From contig NZ_BANX01000008.1 of the NCBI RefSeq assembly GCF_000334455.1, forward strand, positions 186,001-250,000: a stretch of DNA of 64,000 bases, given 5' to 3'. The number at the start of each line of letters is the position of its first letter. Position 1 is the first letter of the stretch. This document shows positions 16,969-24,856 of the stretch, in pieces. The notes below the pieces were generated by a model. It was not told the origin of the DNA. It saw nothing but the letters and a program-made list of their open reading frames with translations, and did not search any database. The position numbers and the translations under genes are program-made. The stretch comes from Gordonia soli NBRC 108243. Lineage in GTDB: Bacteria > Actinomycetota > Actinomycetes > Mycobacteriales > Mycobacteriaceae.

Positions 16969-17140
16969 GATCAGGCAGAGACGAGTCACCGGCCCCGACA
17001 ACCACCCGAGCTCCCGCCAAAACCACCCGACCCGAGCCGCGCCTGCCAATACGGTCGACGCACCCAGCTCTCGGGCACTCCCGGGCAGACCTCTGCACGC
17101 ACCCGCGCCTCACCAGCCTGACCGGCCCACGCTCTCGGCC

Positions 17141-17207
17141 AAAATCTGCCGCCCAGCCGGCAGGCGCGTGCAATATCCACACGCCACCGCGCTCCACAGC
17201 AGATTTT
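17141..17207. repeat. Palindromic element, copy R4
   Basis: 67 bp with perfect ends: GGCCAAAATCTGC (17137-17149) against GCAGATTTTGGCC (17199-17211). The central CGTGCAATATCCAC is at 17167-17180. It stands apart from the R1-R3 cluster, separated by about 170 bp of unrelated sequence. Confidence 0.85.
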
Positions 17208-17225
17208 GGCCAGGCCGGCCGGGCC

Positions 17226-17270
17226 CTCCACAGCAGATTTCGGCCGGGCCGGCCACAGCAGATTTTCGCC
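17226..17270. repeat. Two half-copies of the palindromic element
   Basis: CTCCACAGCAGATTT (17226-17240) and CCACAGCAGATTTTCGCC (17253-17270) match only the right end of the 67-bp element. They look like truncated or degraded copies next to R4. Confidence 0.65.
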
Positions 17271-17334
17271 AGCTGAGCCCAGGCCAGCCCGAGCCGAGCC
17301 CAGCCCACACCAGACCCGCCAACCAGCCCGAGAC

Positions 17335-18621
17335 CTACACTCGCGAACCCTTGCTCATCGCCAACCCGATCGTCGCGACCATGGCGTCCACGGCGAACTT
17401 GGGTTTCACGTTGAAGTCGAGCACCTCCCGACAGTGCAGGACGGCCTCGACGCAGGTCAGCAGCTGCTCCGGCGACGCGTAGTCGGCCATCCCGGCCACC
17501 ATCTCGTCCTTGTCGGGATGCATCGCGGTCACCTGCGCACCGACGGACACGACGAGTGCATCGCGGAACAGCGCGGCCAGGTCGACGAGCGCGCGGTCGA
17601 GCACATCGCGACCGACGCGCGTGGCCCTCGACTTCTGGCGCTTCTCCAGATCCTTCAGGGCGCCCGCGGTCCCGCGGGGTGGCCGCGCGGTGCCCTTGCC
17701 GGTACCGCCGGCGCCGAGGGCGGTCTTCATCTCCTCGGTCTCGGCCTCGTCCAGCTCGGCGGCGATGGCCTTGGCCGCCTCGTCCGCCGACCGTACGAGG
17801 TCCTCGGCCGCCTTGTAGGCGGTCGCCTCGCGGGTGGCATTCCGGGCGATCCCCAGCGCCTTCTCGCGCTGTGCGGCCGCATCGGGATCGGTCGCGAGCC
17901 TCTTGGCGCGTCCGACGTGTCCACCGCAGACCGAGGCCGCCCAGGTCGCCTTGTCCGGGTCGATGCCGTCGCGCTCCACCAGCACCCGGGCGATCGCGTC
18001 CGCAGGCGGCGTCGTGAGCGCCACGTGCCGGCATCGCGACCGCAGGGTCACCGCGATGTCCTCGGGGTCCACCGACGGGGCGCACAGCAGGAACACCGTG
18101 CGCGACGGCGGCTCTTCGACGGCCTTGAGGAGCGCATTGGCGGCCTGCTCGGTGAGACGGTCGGCGTCCTCGACGATCACGACCTGCCATCGGCCTGTCC
18201 CGGGCCGTCGTGCCGCTGCCTGGACGACCTCGCGCGCCTCCTTCACCGACACGCTCAGTCCCTCGGGGACGATGTGCCGGATGTCGGCATGGGTGTGGGC
18301 CATGGCGGTCACACACGCCCGACACTCGCCGCATCCGATCTCCTCGGACTGGCACTGCAGTGCCGCGGCGAAGCACGTCGCCGCCACCGACCGCCCACTC
18401 CCCGGCGGCCCGGTGAACAGCCAGGCGTGGGTCATGGCCGCGCGTGATCCGACCTCCAGCTCGTCCGCCGTGGTCGGCGAATCGTCGTCGGCGAACATCG
18501 ACATCGCACCGGCATCGGCCTCGTCGAGTCGGTTCGCCACTCCCCGGGCGGCGCGCGCGGCCGTGACCAGGTCGGCAGCCACCGCGGTCTGCCCGATCAG
18601 CCGATCGAAGACATTTGTCAC
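17335..18621 (-). CDS. holB: DNA polymerase III subunit delta'
   Basis: 428 residues. This is a clamp-loader subunit of the AAA+ fold. The N-terminal domain has the P-loop-like TGPPGSGRSVAA near residue 70, the zinc ligands in CGECRACVTAMAH near 97, VVIVEDADRLTEQAANALLKAVEEPP (sensor and arm helix) and FLLCAPSVDPEDIAVTLRSRCR. The C-terminal part is longer than in E. coli and Lys/Ala-rich around 290-330, as in mycobacteria. The start GTG 18621 lies 6 nt from TAGGCT (18633-18628, minus strand), suggesting leaderless translation. It is divergent from the adenylyl cyclase gene, as in Rv3644c/Rv3645. Confidence 0.93.
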   Translation of the reverse strand: MTNVFDRLIGQTAVAADLVTAARAARGVANRLDEADAGAMSMFADDDSPTTADELEVGSRAAMTHAWLFTGPPGSGRSVAATCFAAALQCQSEEIGCGECRACVTAMAHTHADIRHIVPEGLSVSVKEAREVVQAAARRPGTGRWQVVIVEDADRLTEQAANALLKAVEEPPSRTVFLLCAPSVDPEDIAVTLRSRCRHVALTTPPADAIARVLVERDGIDPDKATWAASVCGGHVGRAKRLATDPDAAAQREKALGIARNATREATAYKAAEDLVRSADEAAKAIAAELDEAETEEMKTALGAGGTGKGTARPPRGTAGALKDLEKRQKSRATRVGRDVLDRALVDLAALFRDALVVSVGAQVTAMHPDKDEMVAGMADYASPEQLLTCVEAVLHCREVLDFNVKPKFAVDAMVATIGLAMSKGSRV

Positions 18622-18627
18622 ATGATC

Positions 18628-18699
18628 AGCCTAATGTGCAGTTCGGACGGTCCTCGTCGGCCGAGCCGTGTTTAACAATTGCAAGCAGCCAGCTATTTT
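18628..18699. promoter_or_regulatory. Divergent promoter region for holB and the adenylyl cyclase
   Basis: Minus-strand TAGGCT at 18633-18628 ends 6 nt before the GTG of holB, and plus-strand TATTTT at 18694-18699 ends 7 nt before the GTG of the cyclase. Neither start has a ribosome binding site. The spacing matches leaderless initiation on both sides of an 85-bp gap. Confidence 0.55.
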
Positions 18700-18706
18700 A
18701 GGGAAC

Positions 18707-20251
18707 GTGGTCCAACAACGGTCGCGGTGGTCAAAGGGCCTTCACCTGGCCCGATGGCTGGCGCATACCCCTTGGCCGATCCTGGCGCTGGACATGCTGC
18801 GAGCCAATGTGGTCGGCGCGCTCTTCACCTTTGCTTTCCTGCGCTTCGGGATGCCGTTGTCGGATGCCATCTCACTCGACGAGATCACCGGCCTGAACCA
18901 GATCATCTTCGCGGTCTACCTGTTCGTCGCGATGATCATCGGCGGCATCCTCAGCATCCAGCTCTCGCTGCCGGTGCTGATCTGGCATCGCCGACGCTCC
19001 CGCCTCGACAACGAGTCGGCCCGCCGGCGTGCGCTCAAACTCCCGCGACTCCTGACCATCGTCAACGCGACGCTCTGGTTGATCGGCGGCGTGATCTTCA
19101 CCGTCGTCAACCTGCCCGCGTCGGGCAAGAACGCCTTCATCGTGGCCATAGCCAGCGCCATCGGCGCACTGGTCACCTGCGTGTTGAGCTTCATGCAGGC
19201 CGAGAAGGTCCTGCGTCCGATCAGCGTCGCCGCCATGGCCAACGACCCCGACGTCGCCGTCGCCCCCGGCGTCACCAGCCGGATCGCCATCTTCTGGGTG
19301 GTCAGCGTGCTGGCACCGCTGGTGGTCATCATCGGTCTCATCACCATGCAGCGTTTCGACTTCATCGACACCGACGCCGAGGGCCTGCAGCGGCCGATTC
19401 TCTGGATGGCGGCGTCGGCGCTGGCGTTCAGCATGATCGCGATCTTCCGCGTGGTCGGGGCCATCAACGACCCGATCAAACAGCTCCGGAAGGCTCAGAG
19501 CGAGGTCAGCGCGGGCAACCTGAACGTCGCCGTGAAGATCTACGACGGCAGCGATCTCGGCCTCCTACAGGCCGGCTTCAACGACATGGTCGCCGACCTC
19601 CGCGAGCGCCAGCAGCTGCGCAACCTGTTCGGCCGGTACGTGGGCGAGGACGTCGCCCGCAAGGCGATCGAGACGGGTACCGAACTCGGCGGCGAGGAAC
19701 GCTACGTGGGGGTGTTGTTCGTCGACATCGTCGGGTCGACGCGCCTCGCGGTGAACCGACCGCCGCGCGAGATCGTGGAACTGCTCAACGAGTTCTTCCG
19801 CGTCGTGGTGACCGTCGTCGGACGCCACGGCGGCTTCGTCAACAAGTTCCAGGGCGATGCCGCACTCGCGATCTTCGGTGCACCGCTCGACCTCGAGGAC
19901 TTCGCCGGCCGAGCGCTGACCGCGGCCCGCGAGCTGCGCACCGAACTGCACGAGACGCTGGGTGACACCGACATCGGGATCGGGGTCTCCGCCGGAAAGG
20001 CGATCGCCGGACACATCGGCGCCGAGCAGCGACTCGAATACACCGTCATCGGCGATCCGGTCAACGAGGCGGCCCGGCTCACCGAACTCGCCAAGGACGA
20101 ACCGACCCGAGTCCTCGGATCCGCCCGGGCGGTCTTCCTCGCGTCCGCCGAGGAAGCCGCCAACTGGGACATCGGCGAGGGCGTCGAGCTACGTGGGCGC
20201 GGTATCGAGACCCTGCTCGCGCGACCGCATCTCGAGCCCATCTCCAGCTGA
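18707..20251 (+). CDS. Membrane-bound class III adenylyl cyclase with HAMP domain (Rv3645-like)
   Basis: 514 residues from GTG 18707; a GTG 13 codons earlier is less likely because TATTTT sits 7 nt before 18707. Six hydrophobic helices fill about residues 25-260. A HAMP linker follows ('INDPIKQLRKAQSEVSAGNLNVAV'), then a class III cyclase domain from about 325. Catalytic features appear complete: metal Asp in FVDIVGSTRL and the second in FQGDAALAIFG, adenine-selecting Lys of NKFQGD and Asp of YTVIGDPVN, and the Asn/Arg of VNEAARL. It makes cAMP, which the Crp/GlxR at 45360 would sense. Order and architecture match M. tuberculosis Rv3645. Confidence 0.93.
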   Translation: MVQQRSRWSKGLHLARWLAHTPWPILALDMLRANVVGALFTFAFLRFGMPLSDAISLDEITGLNQIIFAVYLFVAMIIGGILSIQLSLPVLIWHRRRSRLDNESARRRALKLPRLLTIVNATLWLIGGVIFTVVNLPASGKNAFIVAIASAIGALVTCVLSFMQAEKVLRPISVAAMANDPDVAVAPGVTSRIAIFWVVSVLAPLVVIIGLITMQRFDFIDTDAEGLQRPILWMAASALAFSMIAIFRVVGAINDPIKQLRKAQSEVSAGNLNVAVKIYDGSDLGLLQAGFNDMVADLRERQQLRNLFGRYVGEDVARKAIETGTELGGEERYVGVLFVDIVGSTRLAVNRPPREIVELLNEFFRVVVTVVGRHGGFVNKFQGDAALAIFGAPLDLEDFAGRALTAARELRTELHETLGDTDIGIGVSAGKAIAGHIGAEQRLEYTVIGDPVNEAARLTELAKDEPTRVLGSARAVFLASAEEAANWDIGEGVELRGRGIETLLARPHLEPISS

Positions 20252-20290
20252 CCGGATCACGCCCGAGGTCGGCCTCGGAGCAGTGCTCGA

Positions 20291-23200
20291 TCAGTCCGTC
20301 GTCTCGGTCGCCGCCTTCGTGGCGGCTGTCTTCTTGGCGGTGGTCTTCTTCGCCGCCGTCTTCTTCGCGGTGGTCTTCTTGGCCGCGGTCTTCTTGGCCG
20401 CGGTCTTCTTGGCAGCCGTCTTCTTGGCAGCCGTCTTCTTGGCCGGGCTCTTCTTGGCGGCCTTCTTCGTCGCCTTCTTCACCGGACCGCGTGCCCGACG
20501 ATCGGCCAGCAGCTCCATCGCCCGCTCGGGCGTGATGCTGGCGACCTCGTCGCCCTTGCGCAGGCTGGCGTTGGTCTCGCCGTCGGTCACGTAGGGGCCG
20601 AAGCGACCGTCCTTGATGACCATCGGCTTCTCGCTCACGGAGTCGTTGCCGAGCTCCCGTAGCGGCGGTGCGGCGGCCTGCCGTCCCCGACGCTTGGGTT
20701 CGGCGTAGATCTTGAGCGCTTCCTCGAGGGTGATCTCGAACAGCTGCTCCTCGCTCGTCAGCGAGCGGGAGTCGGTGCCCTTCTTCAGATACGGGCCGTA
20801 GCGACCGTTCTGCGCGGTGATCTCGTCGTTGGACTCCGGGTCGACGCCGACCACCCGAGGCAGCGACAACAGCTTGAGGGCGTCCTCGAGGGTCACCGTC
20901 TGGATGTCCATGGAGCGGAACAACGATCCGGTGCGCGGCTTCGGGCCGGCCTTCTTCGCAGCCTTCTTCGCCGTCTTGGTGGCGGTCTTCTTGGCCGTGG
21001 TGGTCGCGGCGCCACCGCCGCCCGAGGGCTCGTCGAGCGGCACCACGCCGCTCTCGCCGCCGTCGCGCGGGGTCGGACCGGCCGGCACGGTGGCGGGCGC
21101 CTTGCCGCCGCCGCCGCCGTCCTCGTCATCGTCCGACGGGAGGATCTCCGTCACATACGGGCCGAATCGGCCTTCCTTGGCGACGATCTCGTGTCCGGTG
21201 GCCGGGTCGGTACCGAGCGTCCGCCCCTCCTGCGGTGTGGCGAAGAGCTTCTCGGCCACCTCGAGGGTCAGCTCGTCCGGGGTGATGTCAGCGGGGAGGT
21301 TGGCGCGCTTGAGGTCGGGCTCGGCGTCCGGGCCGGCGACGTTGCGCTCCAGGTACGGCCCGTAGCGGCCGACCCGGACGTACACCGGTCGGCCCTCCTC
21401 GTCGTCGAAGAGCCGGATCGAGTTGACCTCGCGGGCGTCGATCTCCTCCAGGTTGACGCCCACCAGCTTCTTGAGGCCACCCTCGCGGGCGATCCCCGAT
21501 CGTGCGCTGTCGTCGTCAGCCGGCGAGTCGGGCGTCGGCGCAAGACTTTCGGCCGCACTGCCGTCGCCGCCGAAGTAGAACTCCGACAACCACCGGGTGC
21601 GATCGGCCTGCCCGCTGGCGATCTGGTCGAGGTCGTCCTCGAGGGTCGCGGTGAAGTCGTAATCCACGAGACTCTGGAAGTAGGCCTCCAGCAACCCGAC
21701 CACCGCGAAGGCGATCCACGACGGCACCAGGGCATTGCCCTTCTTCACCACGTAACCGCGGTCCTGGATGGTGCCGATGATCGAGGCGTAGGTCGAGGGA
21801 CGGCCGATGCCCAACTCCTCCAACACCTTCACCAGCGACGCCTCTGTGAAGCGCGCGGGCGGGTTGGTCGAATGGCCTTCTGCCGTCAGGTCGGTCGCGG
21901 TCAGGGCCTGGCCCTCGGTGAGCTGAGGCAGCCGGTTCTCGGCGTCGTCGGCCTGCCCACCGGTCTGGTCGTCGACGGTCTCGACATACGCCGACAGGAA
22001 GCCGGGGAAGGTGATGGTACGGCCCGATGCCGCGAAGGTGCACTGCTCGCCCGACGACGCCGTGCCCGAGATCCGCAGGCTCATCGTGGTTCCGCGGGCA
22101 TCGGCCATCTGCGATGCGACGGTGCGCTGCCAGATCAGTTCGTACAGGCGGAATTCGTCGGTCTCCAGACTGCTGGCGACCTGGCCGGGGGTACGGAACG
22201 TCTCACCCGCGGGACGGATCGCCTCGTGTGCCTCCTGCGCGTTCTTGACCTTGCGGTTGTACTGCCGCGGAGTCGGATTCACGAACTTGTCGCCGTACAG
22301 CTCGCGCGCCTGGGCCCGAGCGGCATTGATCGCCGACTCGCTCAGGGTGGTCGAGTCGGTACGCATGTAGGTGATGTAGCCGTTCTCGTACAGCCGCTGC
22401 GCGATCCGCATCGTGCGGTCCGACCCGAAGCGGAGTTTGCGGCCCGCCTCCTGCTGCAGCGTCGAGGTCATGAACGGCGCGTACGGGCGTCGGGTGTACG
22501 GCTTCTCCTCCACCGAGGTCACCGACATCGCGGCACCGCGCAGCGCGGTCGCCAGGGCGGTGGCGCGGCTCTCGTCGAGGACGACGACGCCATCGGGCTT
22601 TTTCACCGAGCCGGTGGAGTCGAAGTCACGACCGGCCGCGACCCGCTGGTCGTCGACTGACACGAGGCGGGCACCGAAGGACTTCGGCGAGTTGGCGGCC
22701 TCGGTGTCGGCCCCCGTCTCCAGCTCGGCGGAGATGTCCCAGTAGTCGGCCGACCGGAACGCCATGCGCTCGCGTTCACGCTCGACGATGATGCGGGTGG
22801 CCACCGACTGGACGCGGCCGGCCGACAGCTTCGGCATGACCTTCTTCCAGAGCACCGGGGACACCTCGTAGCCGTAGAGGCGGTCGAGGATGCGGCGGGT
22901 CTCCTGGGCATCGACGAGGTCGATGTCGAGGTCGCGCGGGTTCTCCGCCGCGGCACGGATCGCGGGCTCGGTGATCTCGTGGAAGACCATCCGCTTGACC
23001 GGGACCTTGGGCTTCAGCGTCTCGAGAAGGTGCCAGGCGATGGCCTCACCCTCGCGGTCACCGTCGGTGGCGAGGTAGAGCTCATCGACATCCTTGAGCA
23101 GCGACTTCAGCTCGGTCACGGTGGACTTCTTGTCCGCCGACACCACGTAGAGCGGCTCGAAGTCGTCGTCGACGTTCACCCCGAGGCGTGCCCACGGCTG

Positions 23201-23389
23201 CCCCTTGTACTTGGCCGGGACGTCCGCCGCGCCGCGCGGGAGGTCGCGGATGTGGCCACGAGACGACTCCACCACGTAGTTGGCCCCGAGGTAGCCCGCG
23301 ATCTTGCGGGCCTTGGTCGGGGACTCGACGATGACGAGTCGTCGGATCGCGCTCCCACGGGCGGGAGAGGTGGTGCTGGTGTCGGCCAC
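20291..23389 (-). CDS. topA: DNA topoisomerase I
   Basis: 1032 residues. This type IA topoisomerase relaxes negative supercoils. The Toprim domain starts at [17 protein letters not shown] near residue 20 and continues with the DxD-type '[19 protein letters not shown]'. The active-site Tyr lies in [14 protein letters not shown] near 340. As in other actinobacteria the C-terminal zinc fingers are replaced by repeated 'GRYGPYL/GRFGPYV' modules (four or more), then a Lys/Ala-rich tail of about 60 residues made of AAKKT repeats. The start GTG 23389 has an AAGGA ribosome binding site. It is convergent with the cyclase gene. Confidence 0.96.
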   Translation of the reverse strand: MADTSTTSPARGSAIRRLVIVESPTKARKIAGYLGANYVVESSRGHIRDLPRGAADVPAKYKGQPWARLGVNVDDDFEPLYVVSADKKSTVTELKSLLKDVDELYLATDGDREGEAIAWHLLETLKPKVPVKRMVFHEITEPAIRAAAENPRDLDIDLVDAQETRRILDRLYGYEVSPVLWKKVMPKLSAGRVQSVATRIIVERERERMAFRSADYWDISAELETGADTEAANSPKSFGARLVSVDDQRVAAGRDFDSTGSVKKPDGVVVLDESRATALATALRGAAMSVTSVEEKPYTRRPYAPFMTSTLQQEAGRKLRFGSDRTMRIAQRLYENGYITYMRTDSTTLSESAINAARAQARELYGDKFVNPTPRQYNRKVKNAQEAHEAIRPAGETFRTPGQVASSLETDEFRLYELIWQRTVASQMADARGTTMSLRISGTASSGEQCTFAASGRTITFPGFLSAYVETVDDQTGGQADDAENRLPQLTEGQALTATDLTAEGHSTNPPARFTEASLVKVLEELGIGRPSTYASIIGTIQDRGYVVKKGNALVPSWIAFAVVGLLEAYFQSLVDYDFTATLEDDLDQIASGQADRTRWLSEFYFGGDGSAAESLAPTPDSPADDDSARSGIAREGGLKKLVGVNLEEIDAREVNSIRLFDDEEGRPVYVRVGRYGPYLERNVAGPDAEPDLKRANLPADITPDELTLEVAEKLFATPQEGRTLGTDPATGHEIVAKEGRFGPYVTEILPSDDDEDGGGGGKAPATVPAGPTPRDGGESGVVPLDEPSGGGGAATTTAKKTATKTAKKAAKKAGPKPRTGSLFRSMDIQTVTLEDALKLLSLPRVVGVDPESNDEITAQNGRYGPYLKKGTDSRSLTSEEQLFEITLEEALKIYAEPKRRGRQAAAPPLRELGNDSVSEKPMVIKDGRFGPYVTDGETNASLRKGDEVASITPERAMELLADRRARGPVKKATKKAAKKSPAKKTAAKKTAAKKTAAKKTAAKKTTAKKTAAKKTTAKKTAATKAATETTD
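20310..20480 (-). repeat. Degenerate 15-bp tandem repeats encoding the TopA lysine tail
   Basis: About ten imperfect copies of a 15-bp unit (plus-strand reading GCCGTCTTCTTGG and variants) encode the KKTAA-type repeats at the C terminus of TopA. Lys-rich tails in actinobacterial TopA bind DNA non-specifically. The repeat number is expected to vary between strains. Confidence 0.8.
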
Positions 23390-23542
23390 CGAATGTCCTT
23401 CGTTTGTTTCTCGCTACTGGAGTGGTTTGTACCTTATATACAGCGCTATTTGCACACGTGGATTCCCGATTTCGGCGTGGCACATCGTTCCACTTCCGAA
23501 TTCCTGCCCGTAATTGCAGGTCAGGGCGCTGTCACGATCGTG

Positions 23543-24130
23543 TCAGAAGTCACCGACACTCGGCCACTGCGCACTCGCTCCCGAGAGTTCCGGCGGCGAT
23601 CCGACGTTCTCGACGAGGCGGGTCAGTCGGCGCCTGCCGGCCACCCGCAGGGCCGGGCTGTGGCCGCGGGTGCCCACCAGGGTCGGTGCGATCCCGGCTC
23701 GCATCAGGGCAGTCGCGAGTGGTGCGTGCGACTCGGGATCGTGCGGATCCAGGCCGAGCAGGTAGCGCTCGGCATCGGGACGCCCGGCGGCGATGACCCA
23801 GATGCGCAACGCACGTGGTGACGGCACCCAGCCGGCCGGCATCGCCTTCACCGCGCCCGTCGTCCATCGGGAGTGCATCGCGTCGAGGCGATGATCCGGC
23901 ACGGTCCGCGCGATCGGATTCCCTTCGTCCGAGATCGCCGTCTCCGCGTCGAGTCCGGTCGCACGCATCTCGGCCACGAGCGCCTCGGCACGCCACGACT
24001 CGGTGACGACGACCGAGACCCGGGTTCCGGCGGCGGATCGGACCGACTGGCCATGAGCGGCCAGCAGACCGGCGAGGTCGTCGAACACGGGCTCGTCGGT
24101 CTCGGCCGAGAAGAACGACAGTTGCCCCAT
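23543..24130 (-). CDS. Conserved hypothetical protein (Rv3647c-like)
   Basis: 195 residues, soluble, with no signal peptide. The N terminus GQLSFFSAETDEPVFDDLAGLLAAHGQ and the segment 'GTRVSVVVTESWRAEALVAEMRATGLDAE' suggest an alpha/beta domain; 'WTTGAVKAMPAGWVPSPRALRIWVIAAG' is well conserved in my memory of the family. It lies between topA and cspA on the same strand, as Rv3647c does in M. tuberculosis. TAATGT (minus strand, 24143-24138) is 7 nt before ATG 24130, suggesting a leaderless mRNA. The role is unknown; the constant company of topA hints at a DNA-related function but proves nothing. Confidence 0.85.
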   Translation of the reverse strand: MGQLSFFSAETDEPVFDDLAGLLAAHGQSVRSAAGTRVSVVVTESWRAEALVAEMRATGLDAETAISDEGNPIARTVPDHRLDAMHSRWTTGAVKAMPAGWVPSPRALRIWVIAAGRPDAERYLLGLDPHDPESHAPLATALMRAGIAPTLVGTRGHSPALRVAGRRRLTRLVENVGSPPELSGASAQWPSVGDF

Positions 24131-24252
24131 CGAGACGACATTACTGTCCCGCGGTGTCCACGGCGCCCCGTCCGCGCGGTCAGATCACCCGATCATCGTC
24201 CCGCCCAGCGGGATCGTGCGCGACGGTCCGGGAGACAGACCCCTGACACAAG

Positions 24253-24289
24253 ACTGCTCCCGACCTCGCAGTGCGAGATCGGGAGCAGT
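24253..24289 (-). terminator. Terminator of cspA
   Basis: A strong hairpin: ACTGCTCCCGA (24253-24263) pairs perfectly with TCGGGAGCAGT (24279-24289), and an inner CTCGCA/TGCGAG extends the stem. It lies 36 bp after the cspA stop, with only a weak T-rich run on the minus strand. Confidence 0.8.
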
Positions 24290-24325
24290 TGTGCGGTGTG
24301 TCTTCCGCAGGTGCGAAAGCCGATC

Positions 24326-24529
24326 CTAGACGGCGCGCACGCCGGTGGCCTGCGGCCCCTTGGTGCCCTGTCCGACCTCGAACTCGACGCGCTGGTTCTC
24401 CTCGAGGGTACGGAATCCGTTGCCCTGGATCTCGGAGTAGTGGACAAACACGTCGTCCGCACCCTCGTCAGGCGCGATGAAGCCGAAGCCCTTCTCCGCG
24501 TTGAACCACTTCACAGTTCCCTGTGCCAT
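24326..24529 (-). CDS. cspA: Cold-shock protein CspA
   Basis: 67 residues, the standard length of a single cold-shock domain. RNP1 is in [14 protein letters not shown] and RNP2 in DVFVHYSEI; both bind single-stranded RNA or DNA and help melt RNA structure. ATG 24529 is preceded by AAAGGA. A strong terminator follows the gene. It is divergent from the helicase gene, as in Rv3648c/Rv3649. The upstream region contains a perfect short hairpin, GGTCGG-GA-CCGACC (plus strand about 24582-24595), which could lie in its 5' leader. Confidence 0.96.
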   Translation of the reverse strand: MAQGTVKWFNAEKGFGFIAPDEGADDVFVHYSEIQGNGFRTLEENQRVEFEVGQGTKGPQATGVRAV

Positions 24530-24856
24530 TACTGCAATCCTTTACATACATTCCAACAGACGCGACACGATGGTCTCGTGCCGTGGTCGGTCCCGACCGC
24601 CATACTTCAAGGAAGCCCCGCGGAGTCCCCGCCAACACCTACTTCAGTACCACGAACGCAACACGATCTCGCTGGTCATCGGAGTCCGATGGTCCACGAA
24701 AGCTGCGACCCAGACCAGTCAATCATGTTCACCCCCGGGGCGATAGTCACCACAACCAAACTGCGTGTAAACCTGGCAGATTTCAGCGGACCGACATGCA
24801 GAAGTATCATCGGTGATCAGCAATAACGAACGCCAGACCCACGGACCTGACAGGAA
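24530..24856. other. Intergenic region between cspA and the helicase gene
   Basis: 327 bp with divergent promoters. The cspA side holds the AAAGGA ribosome binding site and a GGTCGG/CCGACC hairpin in a probable untranslated leader. The helicase side has TATCAT at about 24807-24812, a possible -10, and AGGAA just before ATG 24857. The region is less GC-rich than average. I see no gene in it. Confidence 0.5.

Larger units (their letters stand above)
16572..17334. other. Non-coding tract carrying the palindromic repeats
   Basis: 763 bp between fadD and holB, whose genes converge. It is filled by four full and two partial copies of a palindromic element (listed separately) and related spacer sequence. 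Long frames cross it on the minus strand, but they run on into holB in the wrong frame and only translate the repeats, so I see no gene here. Confidence 0.75.

Noticed and set aside
16641-17270. CRISPR array
   Set aside because: Repeat units are palindromes of about 67 bp with nearly identical, not unique, spacers, and there are no cas genes nearby.
16472-18376. A 634-codon open frame on the minus strand over the repeats and holB
   Set aside because: It crosses holB in a different frame from the well-supported delta' protein and simply translates the palindromic repeats (repeated W-I-L-H and G-Y-C-T-R-L motifs). There is no plausible start or ribosome binding site; high GC makes such frames common.
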